A stretch of 15,355 bases of DNA from CAZJDM01 sp964544765 (lineage in GTDB: Bacteria; Bdellovibrionota_B; Oligoflexia; CAYFLR01): assembly GCA_964544765.1 (NCBI GenBank), contig CAZJDM010000109.1:1-15355 (forward strand). Direction: 5' to 3'. Position 1 is the stretch's first letter; the number at the start of each line of letters is the position of its first letter. A model generated the notes under the pieces. The model did no database searches. It was not told where the DNA came from and saw only the letters and a program-made list of their open reading frames with translations. Made by a program: the position numbers and the translations under genes. Shown here piece after piece: positions 1 to 6,864 of this stretch.

Positions 1-746
1 CGAATTACACAGGTCTCTCTCTTTGGTTCAATGTGAATATCGCTGGCCTTAATATCCAGAGCCATCTTAAATAAGATTTCCACTGTTTTTACTACTTCTT
101 CATCGCTATCATCCAACTTTTTACTGCTATCCAAAAACACTAATCTCTCAAGATTTTTTTGAAAAGATGATCTGGGATCTGAAATAGTTTGATCTGCTTT
201 CTTTTTAGCCTTGGTAACCGTTTTAGAAAAGTGCCAATAATTATTAATTACATTAAGAATAGCTGTTTTAGTTGTTACGATAAACTTTATCTTCATACGC
301 AATTTCTGAGCTAAAAATGCACCCAATTCATGAGTAGGCTCATAACACACAGCAATGGTAACTTCATCCTTCTTTTCAAAAACAGGCAACACTAGATGCT
401 TAACAGCTATTTCTCTCGTAATATACTTTGAGATAGAATTTAAGTTCAAATTAACGGGATCTACGTGTTTGTAGGGAAATTTCCATCTTTCTGCCAGAAC
501 TTTCATAATTTGTTCTTCATTAATAAATTGATCAAAATGATATTTGGAAGGAATTTCACTGTTAGCAATTATATCAACACTGTTAATCTTTCCAATCAGA
601 GCCGCAAACTCCGGATTAGTGGCGATTTTTCTTTGCAATTTCAGCTTACCTTGTTCGTATTTTGGTTGAGCACCTTTAAAGGTTTGTACAATCAGTTCCG
701 ATTCAAACAGCAACTTATGTAATTCTTCTAAACTTAAGTTGATCAT
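1..746 (-). CDS. Type IV pilus / type II secretion assembly ATPase (PilB/GspE/MshE-like), N-terminal part, cut by window edge
   Basis: Reading the minus strand from ATG at 746 gives 248 uninterrupted codons to the window edge; the C-terminal ATPase core lies outside. An AAGGA ribosome site sits 8 nt before the ATG. Residues around 100-150 (FPYKHVDP ... HLVLPVFEKKDEVTIAV ... EPTHE) have the pattern of the MshEN domain of GspE/PilB ATPases. The last residues seen (ALDIKASDIHIEPKRETCVIR without the first A and last R is the core) match the start of the T2SSE domain, where KASDIHIEP is nearly invariant. In the family this hexameric cytoplasmic ATPase powers assembly of pilin or pseudopilin fibres. 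Which of PilB, GspE or MshE it is cannot be decided without the C-terminus and neighbours. The assignment to the superfamily is firm. Confidence 0.9.
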   Translation of the reverse strand, partial: MINLSLEELHKLLFESELIVQTFKGAQPKYEQGKLKLQRKIATNPEFAALIGKINSVDIIANSEIPSKYHFDQFINEEQIMKVLAERWKFPYKHVDPVNLNLNSISKYITREIAVKHLVLPVFEKKDEVTIAVCYEPTHELGAFLAQKLRMKIKFIVTTKTAILNVINNYWHFSKTVTKAKKKADQTISDPRSSFQKNLERLVFLDSSKKLDDSDEEVVKTVEILFKMALDIKASDIHIEPKRETCVI

Positions 747-841
747 AATCTCGATCCTTAGTTAGCTATTTTATAACATTTTTAATACATTTTTATAATA
801 TTTTGCGGTACACCAATATAAGTATGTATAGACTACAATTG

Positions 842-859
842 TATCATAAAATTATGATA
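842..859. promoter_or_regulatory. Perfect 8-2-8 palindrome in the divergent intergenic region (candidate operator)
   Basis: TATCATAA and TTATGATA flank two A residues. The site lies between the pilus ATPase gene (start 746, minus) and the endonuclease gene (start 993/996, plus). The dyad can be extended outward with one skipped base (TTGT ... ACAA). It has the size and symmetry of a dimeric regulator site, but the region is so AT-rich that chance is possible. The rest of 747-992 shows AT-rich promoter-like sequence but no box pair I would defend. Confidence 0.35.
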
Positions 860-984
860 ACAAAAAAATCAAATTATTTTAAAAAAATCTTTTTACTACC
901 TATTAATCTCATTTCACGTTAGAATGATTTTTAAAGAAAAATAATTACCAAATATTTAGCCGTAAAATTTACAACGTCTTATAA

Positions 985-998
985 GGGAGATCATGATG
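985..998 (+). promoter_or_regulatory. Ribosome binding site that favours the second ATG of the endonuclease gene
   Basis: GGGAGA at 985-990 is followed by two adjacent in-frame ATGs at 993 and 996. The distance from GGGAG is 3 nt to the first and 6 nt to the second, so 996 is the better-spaced start. Confidence 0.55.
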
Positions 999-1832
999 AA
1001 CTCACTTCTAGGTGGATGTAGCTGGATCCTGGCATCGTTGTTCTCTTTATTCTTATTGTTCTCGTTGTTCCAATCAGGATATTGTTTTGCTGCTAATTCA
1101 AAATCTTTACCTAAGTATTATAATCCTAACGATTGTAAACAAAATTGGGACCAATTCTTAGAACAGTTATCAGAATCAGAGGATGATTCTACATTTATTA
1201 ATAAATTCCCTTTTTTGATCAATAAATGCGATGATGATTTAAAGCTAGAACTACTTCAAATTATTAAAAAACACAATTCAATTGGATATAAAAAAGCCAA
1301 AAAAGCAATCTTTACTGCTATCGACAATCATCATGGTTATGTTTGCGGAGTCTATACTGAAAAATGTATTAAAACCAAGGTTATACCTAATCCCCGCATA
1401 ATGAATTGTGAACACACCTGGCCCCGAAGTCAAGGAGCTACAGGAATTGCACTATCTGATTTACATCATTTATTTCCAGTTGATGCTAGAATGAATTCTA
1501 TGCGTGGAAACATACCCTTTTGTGAGGTGGAAAATGAAAATAATCCCCTAACAACAACTACCAGTATAATCGGTCGTAGTAAATGGGGCACCAGATGCTT
1601 TGAACCTCCTTCAGAGCACAAAGGAGATGTGGCCAGAGCAATGTTTTACTTTGCAATTAGATATGAATATAGTATAGATTGGGAGCAAGAATATTTTTTT
1701 AGAAGATGGATGACTCTTGATCCACCTTCGCAGAGTGAACAAAAGCGTAATAACCATATTGAATATTACCAAGCTAATAGAAACCTACTGGTGGATTATC
1801 CAGTATTAGTAAACATGATTACCGATTTTTAA
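996..1832 (+). CDS. Secreted endonuclease I family (beta-beta-alpha-metal) nuclease
   Basis: This is a 278-aa protein from ATG 996 (279 aa from the adjacent ATG at 993). A strongly hydrophobic segment in the first 30 residues ends in GYCFA|AN, a good signal peptidase I site, so the enzyme should be periplasmic or secreted. Counting from 993, the core is NCEHTWPRS (138-146, with E140 and H141) and SDLHHLFPVDARMNSMRGN (155-173). These match the Endonuclease_1 family related to E. coli EndA, Vibrio Vvn and Bacillus secreted nucleases. In that family the His is the general base, and a Glu and an Asn (here probably N168) bind the metal. The expected activity is Mg-dependent, non-specific cleavage of DNA and perhaps RNA. 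Conserved Cys residues fit disulphides outside the cytoplasm. The FAH-family gene follows 71 bp later on the same strand. The signal core is encoded by a partly repeated DNA stretch (TCGTTGTTC at 1035 and 1062). Confidence 0.9.
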   Translation: MNSLLGGCSWILASLFSLFLLFSLFQSGYCFAANSKSLPKYYNPNDCKQNWDQFLEQLSESEDDSTFINKFPFLINKCDDDLKLELLQIIKKHNSIGYKKAKKAIFTAIDNHHGYVCGVYTEKCIKTKVIPNPRIMNCEHTWPRSQGATGIALSDLHHLFPVDARMNSMRGNIPFCEVENENNPLTTTTSIIGRSKWGTRCFEPPSEHKGDVARAMFYFAIRYEYSIDWEQEYFFRRWMTLDPPSQSEQKRNNHIEYYQANRNLLVDYPVLVNMITDF

Positions 1833-1836
1833 TAAT

Positions 1837-1863
1837 TTAGTTTAATGATAATTACTAAACTAA
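1837..1863 (+). terminator. Weak AT-only hairpin after the endonuclease gene
   Basis: TTAGTTTA (1837-1844) and TAAACTAA (1856-1863) form a perfect 8-bp stem with an 11-nt loop, starting 4 nt after the stop codon. It contains few G-C pairs and no T-tract follows, so it would be a poor intrinsic terminator. It may instead be chance or an mRNA 3' end element. Confidence 0.2.
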
Positions 1864-1903
1864 TGATTACTTAAAAAACTTCAAATACTTAAGTGAAAAT
1901 AAA

Positions 1904-2575
1904 ATGACAACAAAATTGTATAAGCACACTTATATGGACGGAACCGCAATACAACTTCCCGTAGGAAAAGTATTATGTGTAGGCAGAAATTTTGTCGATC
2001 ACATTGCGGAACTGGATAACGAACCTCCGTCAGAACCAGTTTTATTTATGAAACCATCCACCGCTATAGTACCAATCGATCAGCCTATTATACTTCCTAC
2101 ATACGGTAAAATCTGTCATCATGAAATCGAGGTAGCAGTCTTAATTGGAGAACAACTAAAAGAAGTCGATCCAAAGAAAACTGAATCAGCCATTTTAGGA
2201 TATACCGTTGGATTAGATATGACCTTACGTGATGTACAAGTTAAACTACAAAAAATGGGTCGTCCCTGGGAACTCTGTAAGGCCTTTGATAACTCTTATC
2301 CTCTTGCTCCCTTTATACGTAAGTCAGAATTACCCGATATAAAAAATATCGAATTTAGTCTAACCGTTAATGGCCATATACGACAACAAAGCAATACTAA
2401 TAATATGATATATAAAATACACGACTTGATTAGCCACATTTCTCGACACTTCACCCTATTTCCTGGAGATGTAATATCAACAGGAACTCCAGCTGGTGTT
2501 GACCAACTAAACCCTAAAGATCGTCTTAGTTTATCCATCGGTGAAAAGTTCAGGTTTAATACCGTAGTAGGATGA
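1904..2575 (+). CDS. FAH-family hydrolase, YcgM/FAHD1-like (acylpyruvate hydrolase or oxaloacetate decarboxylase type)
   Basis: The 223-aa cytoplasmic protein spans a single fumarylacetoacetate hydrolase domain and is close in length to E. coli YcgM. The metal site is complete: HHEIE (72-76) supplies E74 and E76, and GLDMTLRDVQ (103-112) supplies D105. KAFDNS (126-131) and STGTPAGV (192-199) are further hallmarks of this branch. Relatives hydrolyse acylpyruvates such as fumarylpyruvate or acetylpyruvate, or decarboxylate oxaloacetate, using Mg or Mn. The exact substrate is not readable from sequence. The SD site before ATG 1904 is weak. The gene could be co-transcribed with the endonuclease gene 71 bp upstream, but no functional link is evident. 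It converges with the deacetylase-family gene, with about 50 bp between stops and no clear terminator. Confidence 0.9.
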   Translation: MTTKLYKHTYMDGTAIQLPVGKVLCVGRNFVDHIAELDNEPPSEPVLFMKPSTAIVPIDQPIILPTYGKICHHEIEVAVLIGEQLKEVDPKKTESAILGYTVGLDMTLRDVQVKLQKMGRPWELCKAFDNSYPLAPFIRKSELPDIKNIEFSLTVNGHIRQQSNTNNMIYKIHDLISHISRHFTLFPGDVISTGTPAGVDQLNPKDRLSLSIGEKFRFNTVVG

Positions 2576-2626
2576 TTCTTTAGTGATATAATTCTTTTAC
2601 ACCGTAGGTAAAGCCTGCAGTCAACA

Positions 2627-3580
2627 TTATTTAGATGTTTCAATTAAGGCACGAAGTACAGAACACCATCCTTGGGCTATATTATGCGGATCATACCCTC
2701 CTCCTCCTAGGCCCATAATACGATCATGACCTAATTCTTCAGCAAGGCTGGTCAATTTCCCCGCAACCTTATAGTGAACTTGAGCCGATAAATTAAGATT
2801 GGCAATAGGATCCCCAATAATGGAATCAGCTCCACATTGTAAGATTATAAATTCAGGTTGTAGTGTTCGTAAAAATTGTTCTACTGCCGGCCATACCTGC
2901 CAGAAGTATTCATCATCAGCACCTGGTGGTAAAGGTATGTTGAGTTTATACCCTTTGGCAGGACCCTTACCCTTTTCAAAAGCGTGGCCGGTCCCAGGAT
3001 AAAGAGTATTACCATCCTGATGTAAATCAGCAAAAATAAGATCTGGATCAGATTCAAAAGGATAAAAAACACCGTCTCCATGATGAGCATCTATATCTAC
3101 ATAAGCTATACGCTTAAGATTATATTTTTTACGCAACATATGAACTGCTACACCCACATCATTAAACACACAAAATCCCCCCGCTTGATCGGTTCTAGCG
3201 TGATGTAAGCCAGCTATAGGAACGAAGGCTCTACTAAAATTACCATCCATAATTTGTTTCAAAGCATCTACAACCGATCCAACCACATATGAAGCAGCTT
3301 CAAATACACCTAAGAAAGCTGGGGTATCACCACCATCCAGATATCCCTCACCGGTTAAAGAGCGATTTTTAACTAAATTGACATAATCTTTGGAGTGAAA
3401 TAATTCAATCATTTCTTGTTTGGCTAAAACAGGTTTAAATACTTCTACCTGATCAGCAAGTCCCTGACGTTTTGCTTCTTCCCAAAACACGCCCATCCGA
3501 TGCGGTCCAAAAGGGTGATTATTCCCAAAGCCATAACTAGCTAGTTCTGGACCAATATATACTAAAGTTGAAAAGCTCAT
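2627..3580 (-). CDS. Histone deacetylase / AcuC family zinc amidohydrolase
   Basis: The 317-aa protein covers the whole arginase-deacetylase fold and is of usual length for bacterial members. Visible motifs are HPFGPHRMG (22-30), GLHHART (124-130), VDIDAHHGDG (161-170), QCGADS (248-253) and GLGGGGYDPHN (290-300). By family homology the zinc ligands are D164, H166 and D252, the catalytic His pair is H126/H127, and the transition-state Tyr is Y296. All are present, so activity is expected. Relatives deacetylate acetyl-lysine (AcuC acts on acetyl-CoA synthetase), acetylpolyamines or other N-acyl amides. The true substrate is not predictable here. No signal peptide is seen, so the protein is cytoplasmic. 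GGAG lies 6-7 nt before the ATG on the minus strand, supporting this start. A good minus-strand promoter lies just upstream. Confidence 0.93.
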   Translation of the reverse strand: MSFSTLVYIGPELASYGFGNNHPFGPHRMGVFWEEAKRQGLADQVEVFKPVLAKQEMIELFHSKDYVNLVKNRSLTGEGYLDGGDTPAFLGVFEAASYVVGSVVDALKQIMDGNFSRAFVPIAGLHHARTDQAGGFCVFNDVGVAVHMLRKKYNLKRIAYVDIDAHHGDGVFYPFESDPDLIFADLHQDGNTLYPGTGHAFEKGKGPAKGYKLNIPLPPGADDEYFWQVWPAVEQFLRTLQPEFIILQCGADSIIGDPIANLNLSAQVHYKVAGKLTSLAEELGHDRIMGLGGGGYDPHNIAQGWCSVLRALIETSK

Positions 3581-3603
3581 TTACAACTCCAAAGCAATTT
3601 GAA

Positions 3604-3632
3604 TTTATAAACCACAAACTACTCTATACCAA
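3604..3632 (-). promoter_or_regulatory. Candidate sigma-70 promoter of the deacetylase-family gene
   Basis: On the minus strand TTGGTA (complement of 3627-3632) is separated by 17 bp from TATAAA (complement of 3604-3609). Transcription would start about 17 nt before the ATG at 3580, leaving room for the GGAG ribosome site. Confidence 0.45.
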
Positions 3633-3645
3633 CCGTTGAAACCTA

Positions 3646-3663
3646 AGTAGTCCTTAAACTACT
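3646..3663. repeat. Short inverted repeat in the divergent intergenic region
   Basis: AGTAGT (3646-3651) and ACTACT (3658-3663) flank CCTTAA. The 6-bp dyad lies just upstream of the minus-strand promoter at 3604-3632 and could be a regulator site. Chance is possible. Confidence 0.25.
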
Positions 3664-3692
3664 CCATAGTATCACCTTTAACAAGTTCTTGC

Positions 3693-3731
3693 AAAGCCTG
3701 GTTAGCAGTTGCTGAAAGCCTGGTTCAGCAA
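3693..3731. repeat. Two-copy 22-bp repeat containing a perfect 8-bp stem-loop
   Basis: AAAGCCTGGTT occurs at 3693-3703 and again at 3715-3725, a 22-bp step. Both copies have TTGC on the left and AGCA on the right. The second copy sits in a perfect hairpin, TTGCTGAA (3709-3716), loop AGCCTGG, TTCAGCAA (3724-3731). No T-tract follows on either strand, so it does not look like a terminator. It lies between divergent genes, upstream of the phosphatase promoter. Confidence 0.5.
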
Positions 3732-3756
3732 AAGCTAATCATAAGCACTCACATTT

Positions 3757-3784
3757 TTGTAAATTATGCAATCTAGGCTATACT
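3757..3784 (+). promoter_or_regulatory. Candidate sigma-70 promoter of the PhoD-like gene
   Basis: TTGTAA (3757-3762) and TATACT (3779-3784) are separated by 16 bp. The start of transcription would be near 3791, about 68 nt before the GTG start at 3859. Confidence 0.4.
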
Positions 3785-3848
3785 TCTCTCTAATTTAATG
3801 TAACAATTTAGCAATTCAGTTTTTTATCATCCTTATAAATTTTTCCAT

Positions 3849-3861
3849 GGAGGGAAATGTG
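3849..3861 (+). promoter_or_regulatory. SD site that moves the PhoD-like start to GTG 3859
   Basis: GGAGGG at 3849-3854 is a near-perfect ribosome site and lies inside the longest reading frame, directly after its ATG at 3847. No SD site precedes 3847, while GTG at 3859-3861 is 4-5 nt after GGAGGG in the same frame. The GTG also yields a compact basic N-region (YNRKHLK) before the hydrophobic core. Confidence 0.65.
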
Positions 3862-4929
3862 TACAATCGCAAGCATTTGAAGGTCAGCTTATTCTCAATT
3901 AATATTGTTTCTGTTTCTTTTTCTTTTTCTTTCTCTTTTTTATTTTTATTTTTATCATTCTTATTATTATCATTATTTAGCTCAATTCCTTTAATGTCTG
4001 CTCCTCCTTCGGACCTTTCACAACCTATCAGCCGCATAGCCTTTGGATCATGTAATAAGAGCCACCTACCTATGCCGCTATGGGAAACAATTATACAAGC
4101 AGAACCAGATCTCTGGATATGGACAGGTGATATAGTTTATGCCGATACCACTGATATGACGGCATTACGAAATAAATATAATCGCCTAAAAAATTACCCT
4201 ATGTATCAAGAATTTTTAGAAGCCATGCCTGTTATCGGTGTGTGGGATGATCATGACTATGGATTAAACGATGGTGGTAAAGAATACTCAATGAAAGCTG
4301 AGAGTCAACAAGTACTTTTAGATTTTTTAGATGAACCCAAAGATACTATCAGAAGAAACCAAGAGGGTGTTTACACTAGTTATACCTTTGGTCCCCCTGA
4401 AAAAATGGTAAAAATTATTCTTTTAGATACCAGATATCATAGGGAAAAGCCAGGTTTTACAGCAACCATTTTAGGAGAAGAACAATGGGAATGGTTCGAA
4501 AATGAATTAAATTCTTCTACCGCTAAAATAAATATTATTGTATCAAGTATCCAAGTGACAGTATATCAAAGCTTTATTGGTGAACAATGGCACAATTTTC
4601 CTCAAGAAAAAAGACGCCTTTTTAAATTAATCAAAAAGTCCAAAGCTAAAGGTGTTATACTTGTATCCGGTGACAAACATTTTGGAACCATTGAAAGGGC
4701 ACGTGGTACCAGACCACCCATTTATGACATCACTTCTAGTGGAATGACCCACGTAATTGATGGTAATGCCAAAATTTTGGCAAATTTATATTACCGAGGT
4801 AAGTTATTTGCCGACCTAAATTTTGGTATGATTATAATCAACTGGGAAGTCAACCCTCCACAAGTTAAGTTACAAATTCGCGATCAAGAAAATAAAGTAA
4901 GAATGAAACAAATTCAAAAAGCTATTTAA
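3859..4929 (+). CDS. Exported PhoD-like metallophosphatase / phosphodiesterase
   Basis: The protein is 356 aa from GTG 3859; residue numbers below count from the longer-frame ATG at 3847. A basic N-region, a very long hydrophobic core (about 14-48) and PLMSA|PP form a signal peptide, so the enzyme acts outside the cytoplasm. The mature part matches the PhoD family: FGSCN (66-70, with C69), WTGDIVYAD (92-100), WDDHDYGLND (133-142), LLDTRYHR (192-199) and SGDKHFG (274-280). In PhoD enzymes these Asp, His and Cys residues hold calcium and iron, and the enzyme cleaves phosphate mono- or diesters. Substrate candidates include teichoic acid, phospholipid or nucleotide esters, which cannot be told apart here. 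It is shorter than Bacillus PhoD and resembles the compact PhoD-like branch also found in eukaryotes. The signal core is encoded by hexamer DNA repeats at 3907-3954. No phosphate-regulon box was recognised. Confidence 0.88.
   Translation: MYNRKHLKVSLFSINIVSVSFSFSFSFLFLFLSFLLLSLFSSIPLMSAPPSDLSQPISRIAFGSCNKSHLPMPLWETIIQAEPDLWIWTGDIVYADTTDMTALRNKYNRLKNYPMYQEFLEAMPVIGVWDDHDYGLNDGGKEYSMKAESQQVLLDFLDEPKDTIRRNQEGVYTSYTFGPPEKMVKIILLDTRYHREKPGFTATILGEEQWEWFENELNSSTAKINIIVSSIQVTVYQSFIGEQWHNFPQEKRRLFKLIKKSKAKGVILVSGDKHFGTIERARGTRPPIYDITSSGMTHVIDGNAKILANLYYRGKLFADLNFGMIIINWEVNPPQVKLQIRDQENKVRMKQIQKAI
3907..3954 (+). repeat. Hexanucleotide repeat tract encoding a signal-peptide core
   Basis: Eight 6-bp units run in frame: two GTTTCT, two TTTTCT, one TTCTCT, then three TTTTTA. 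They encode alternating Val/Phe-Ser and Phe-Leu pairs of the PhoD-like signal peptide. Whole-unit gain or loss would lengthen or shorten the hydrophobic core without a frameshift. Confidence 0.8.
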
Positions 4930-4933
4930 GGTA

Positions 4934-4970
4934 AACAATTCTTACTCTCGTAAAAAATATTGTTGTTTTG
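4934..4970 (+). terminator. Possible weak terminator after the PhoD-like gene
   Basis: AACAAT (4934-4939) pairs with ATTGTT (4959-4964), and the inner TTAC (4942-4945) pairs with GTAA (4950-4953). GTTTTG follows. The stem is AT-rich with an asymmetric internal loop, so efficiency is doubtful. Confidence 0.25.
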
Positions 4971-5095
4971 AAGGTAAAATGTCTCCTTTAATAAATATAC
5001 CAAAAAAAATATCGTGATTTATTAAGTAAAATCAGCCTGTTTACAGTACTATTAAAGTAAATATTTCTTTGTTCCGATAAGATATACTGAGCTAT

Positions 5096-5123
5096 TTGAG
5101 TTAAATGGATTAACAACTATACT
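5096..5123 (+). promoter_or_regulatory. Candidate sigma-70 promoter of the Ig-like lipoprotein gene
   Basis: TTGAGT (5096-5101) and TATACT (5118-5123) are separated by 16 bp. The start would fall near 5130, about 35 nt before the ATG at 5165. The remainder of the 4930-5164 gap is AT-rich with nothing else I can support. Confidence 0.45.
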
Positions 5124-5152
5124 ATATTTTTTCATCAATATTCATGACATAC

Positions 5153-5167
5153 AGAGGTTACATAATG
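5153..5167 (+). promoter_or_regulatory. Ribosome site that selects ATG 5165
   Basis: AGAGG at 5153-5157 lies 7 nt before ATG 5165. The earlier in-frame ATG at 5144 has no SD site and would place this element inside the coding region. Confidence 0.6.
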
Positions 5168-6643
5168 GATTACATAATGAAAATATTTTATGTTTTAATT
5201 ATGATCATTCTACTTACAAATACATACAACTGCAATCCAGTAGATTTTAAAAGTTCATCACAGGAAAAAACCCAACTAAAAATAATTCCAGATAATAAAA
5301 TTGAAAAAATCTTAGAAATAACGGGTCAAGCAGAACTAAAACGCAATTTTTGTTCTGAAGCATATCAAGTTAAGCTCATAATTAAAAACTCTACAAAAAC
5401 TAATTCATCCGGGTCAAAGGCTTCATCTGTAGATGTAGATGCAGATGAAGATGCAGATGTAGGTGTAAGTGTAAACCTTGAAAGTAATCAACAAACATCA
5501 TTTTATAGCGATCCTTCTTGTAGCACTGAAATTACTTCTTTAACCATATTGCCTTCATCCAATACTGGTGAATTTTATATCAGAGAATCATCTGATAACA
5601 ATCAACTTTTCATTTACGCTAAAGCTGAAGATTTTAAAACAGCCGTTACCCCAGTGAAAATTACAGACGATCAACCTCCTCAAGTCATAAATTCTGAAGA
5701 GAACACTGGCACTGCTCCACCTGAGCCAGTTGCACCACTCAGTATTTCTAATATTGAAGATAAAGCAGTCAATACCGGAGAGACCATGTCCAGTCTTTCG
5801 GAAACTTTAGAGTTTGAAGTTTTTACCGAAGGAGGCAAAGGAAGTATTACGATGGAATACACCATTACTCCTCATACAGATCGGCCAACCCTTAGAGGGA
5901 ATCTATTTATATGGCGCCCAGGTTTTGTTAATACCATGGGACAATATGATAATCAAGTGGGCACCTACAACATCACTATCACCGCTAAAGATGAAGCTGA
6001 AAACCAAGCTTCAACCAGTTTTCAAATACAAGTGAAACCCATAAAGCTAATTCTTCAAGATTATGATATGTCAGAAGGGTCAGCTGACTATGAATATTTT
6101 TCAACGATCTATCTAGAGATTCATGAAAGTTTACATCCCAATCGAAGATATAATCCCATTAGGGAATATCATGGTCAAGAGCTGCTTTCTCAGACATGTA
6201 AATCATTTGTTCGAGGAAGCCCTGATATTAACTTAGTATCTCCCATTACTATTACAAACACCAATATACAGGAAAATAATAGAGTATATGAACATAAGTT
6301 TCAAATGGATATCCCTGCGGTAATTGGCGGTTCTCCTTATGCAAGAATGGTATTTATGATGAAGATGCGTTTTGAGCCAGTTCCTAATGATAGTATCTCC
6401 TCAACAAACCGAAAAGCTAAAACATTATCATTTACCCTGTATGGAACCAATTGTATTAACAGTCATGATCAGGACTTAGAAGCCTGCCAAAAATCGGCTG
6501 TTACCGAACATGGAATGGAGAACTATTTTTATTGTAGTAACTATTTTAGTACTACCAATGAAGATATCCAATACGAAAGACTAAAGGAAGCTTATTGCAG
6601 CCATGCCACTATGAGTGGTGTCAGCACATCCTTATGTAATTAA
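5165..6643 (+). CDS. Putative lipoprotein with an Ig/cadherin-like domain, function unknown
   Basis: The protein is 492 aa from ATG 5165. It starts with MDYIMK, a hydrophobic stretch and LLTNTYNC; C23 is a plausible lipid-modified Cys, although Asn at -1 is not a standard proteobacterial lipobox. A Ser/Lys-rich region follows, then an acidic low-complexity run (about 89-103, alternating Val/Ala and Asp) and a Pro-rich linker near 170-190. Residues about 193-291 look like a bacterial Ig/cadherin-like (He_PIG type) beta-sandwich, with the typical ending VGTYNITITAKDEAENQAS. The last 200 residues have several Cys and no family I recognise. It is probably a cell-surface or periplasmic protein; binding or adhesion is a guess. 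It stands alone between a PhoD-like gene and another lipoprotein-like gene on the same strand, each with its own promoter. Confidence 0.75.
   Translation: MDYIMKIFYVLIMIILLTNTYNCNPVDFKSSSQEKTQLKIIPDNKIEKILEITGQAELKRNFCSEAYQVKLIIKNSTKTNSSGSKASSVDVDADEDADVGVSVNLESNQQTSFYSDPSCSTEITSLTILPSSNTGEFYIRESSDNNQLFIYAKAEDFKTAVTPVKITDDQPPQVINSEENTGTAPPEPVAPLSISNIEDKAVNTGETMSSLSETLEFEVFTEGGKGSITMEYTITPHTDRPTLRGNLFIWRPGFVNTMGQYDNQVGTYNITITAKDEAENQASTSFQIQVKPIKLILQDYDMSEGSADYEYFSTIYLEIHESLHPNRRYNPIREYHGQELLSQTCKSFVRGSPDINLVSPITITNTNIQENNRVYEHKFQMDIPAVIGGSPYARMVFMMKMRFEPVPNDSISSTNRKAKTLSFTLYGTNCINSHDQDLEACQKSAVTEHGMENYFYCSNYFSTTNEDIQYERLKEAYCSHATMSGVSTSLCN
5428..5474 (+). repeat. In-frame hexanucleotide repeat encoding an acidic run
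   Basis: Imperfect copies of a 6-bp unit (GTAGAT, GCAGAT, GAAGAT and variants such as GTAGGT, GTAAGT) encode Val/Ala-Asp pairs. The unit length is a multiple of 3, so copy-number change would alter protein length only. Confidence 0.7.
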
Positions 6644-6661
6644 TTTTCCAGCTGACTTGAA

Positions 6662-6705
6662 TTTACAGCGCTCTTAAGTTTACAACGCTCTTAAGTTCAC
6701 AGTGC
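6662..6705 (+). repeat. 17-bp tandem repeat, about 2.6 copies
   Basis: TTTACAGCGCTCTTAAG (6662-6678) is followed directly by TTTACAACGCTCTTAAG (6679-6695), with one difference. A partial third copy, TTCACAGTGC, lies at 6696-6705. Each full copy carries the CTTAAG palindrome. The tract lies 19 bp after a stop codon and about 45 bp before the -10 box of the next gene. Confidence 0.7.
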
Positions 6706-6718
6706 ATAGTACTTTTTT

Positions 6719-6730
6719 CCACAGTTGTGG
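6719..6730. promoter_or_regulatory. Small palindrome upstream of the next promoter
   Basis: CCACA-GT-TGTGG follows a run of six T. It sits 20-30 bp before the extended -10 element at 6750 and could be an operator half-dyad. Statistical support is weak. Confidence 0.25.
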
Positions 6731-6749
6731 TCGCACTAAATAATCAATA

Positions 6750-6758
6750 TGATATAAT
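6750..6758 (+). promoter_or_regulatory. Extended -10 promoter element for the gene at 6865
   Basis: TGATATAAT is a perfect extended -10 (TGnTATAAT). The hexamer 17 bp upstream is a poor -35, which extended -10 promoters tolerate. The 5' leader would be about 100 nt, and I see no convincing structure in it. Confidence 0.5.
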
Positions 6759-6864
6759 TCGAAATATATAGTTTTAAATATAAATAAAATACTTTATTTA
6801 AATACTCTAAATTAAAATATTCTGATCGCACAGTCCAAGCATCAGTAAATCAGAAGGAGCTGCG

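Noticed and set aside
465..722. 85-codon plus-strand frame
   Set aside because: It is the opposite-strand shadow of the pilus-type ATPase gene, whose protein matches a known family.
2296..2643. 115-codon minus-strand frame overlapping the FAH-family gene
   Set aside because: The plus-strand FAH protein is clearly real across this stretch, and the minus frame has no family features.
3816..4037. 73-codon minus-strand frame with a charged Lys/Glu repeat
   Set aside because: It is the complement of the simple-repeat signal-peptide region of the PhoD-like gene; the charge pattern arises from AAAGAA repeats.
4990..5022. AATAAAT / ATTTATT inverted repeat as a terminator
   Set aside because: Seven A-T pairs with a loop of about 20 nt and no T-tract are expected by chance in this AT-rich gap.
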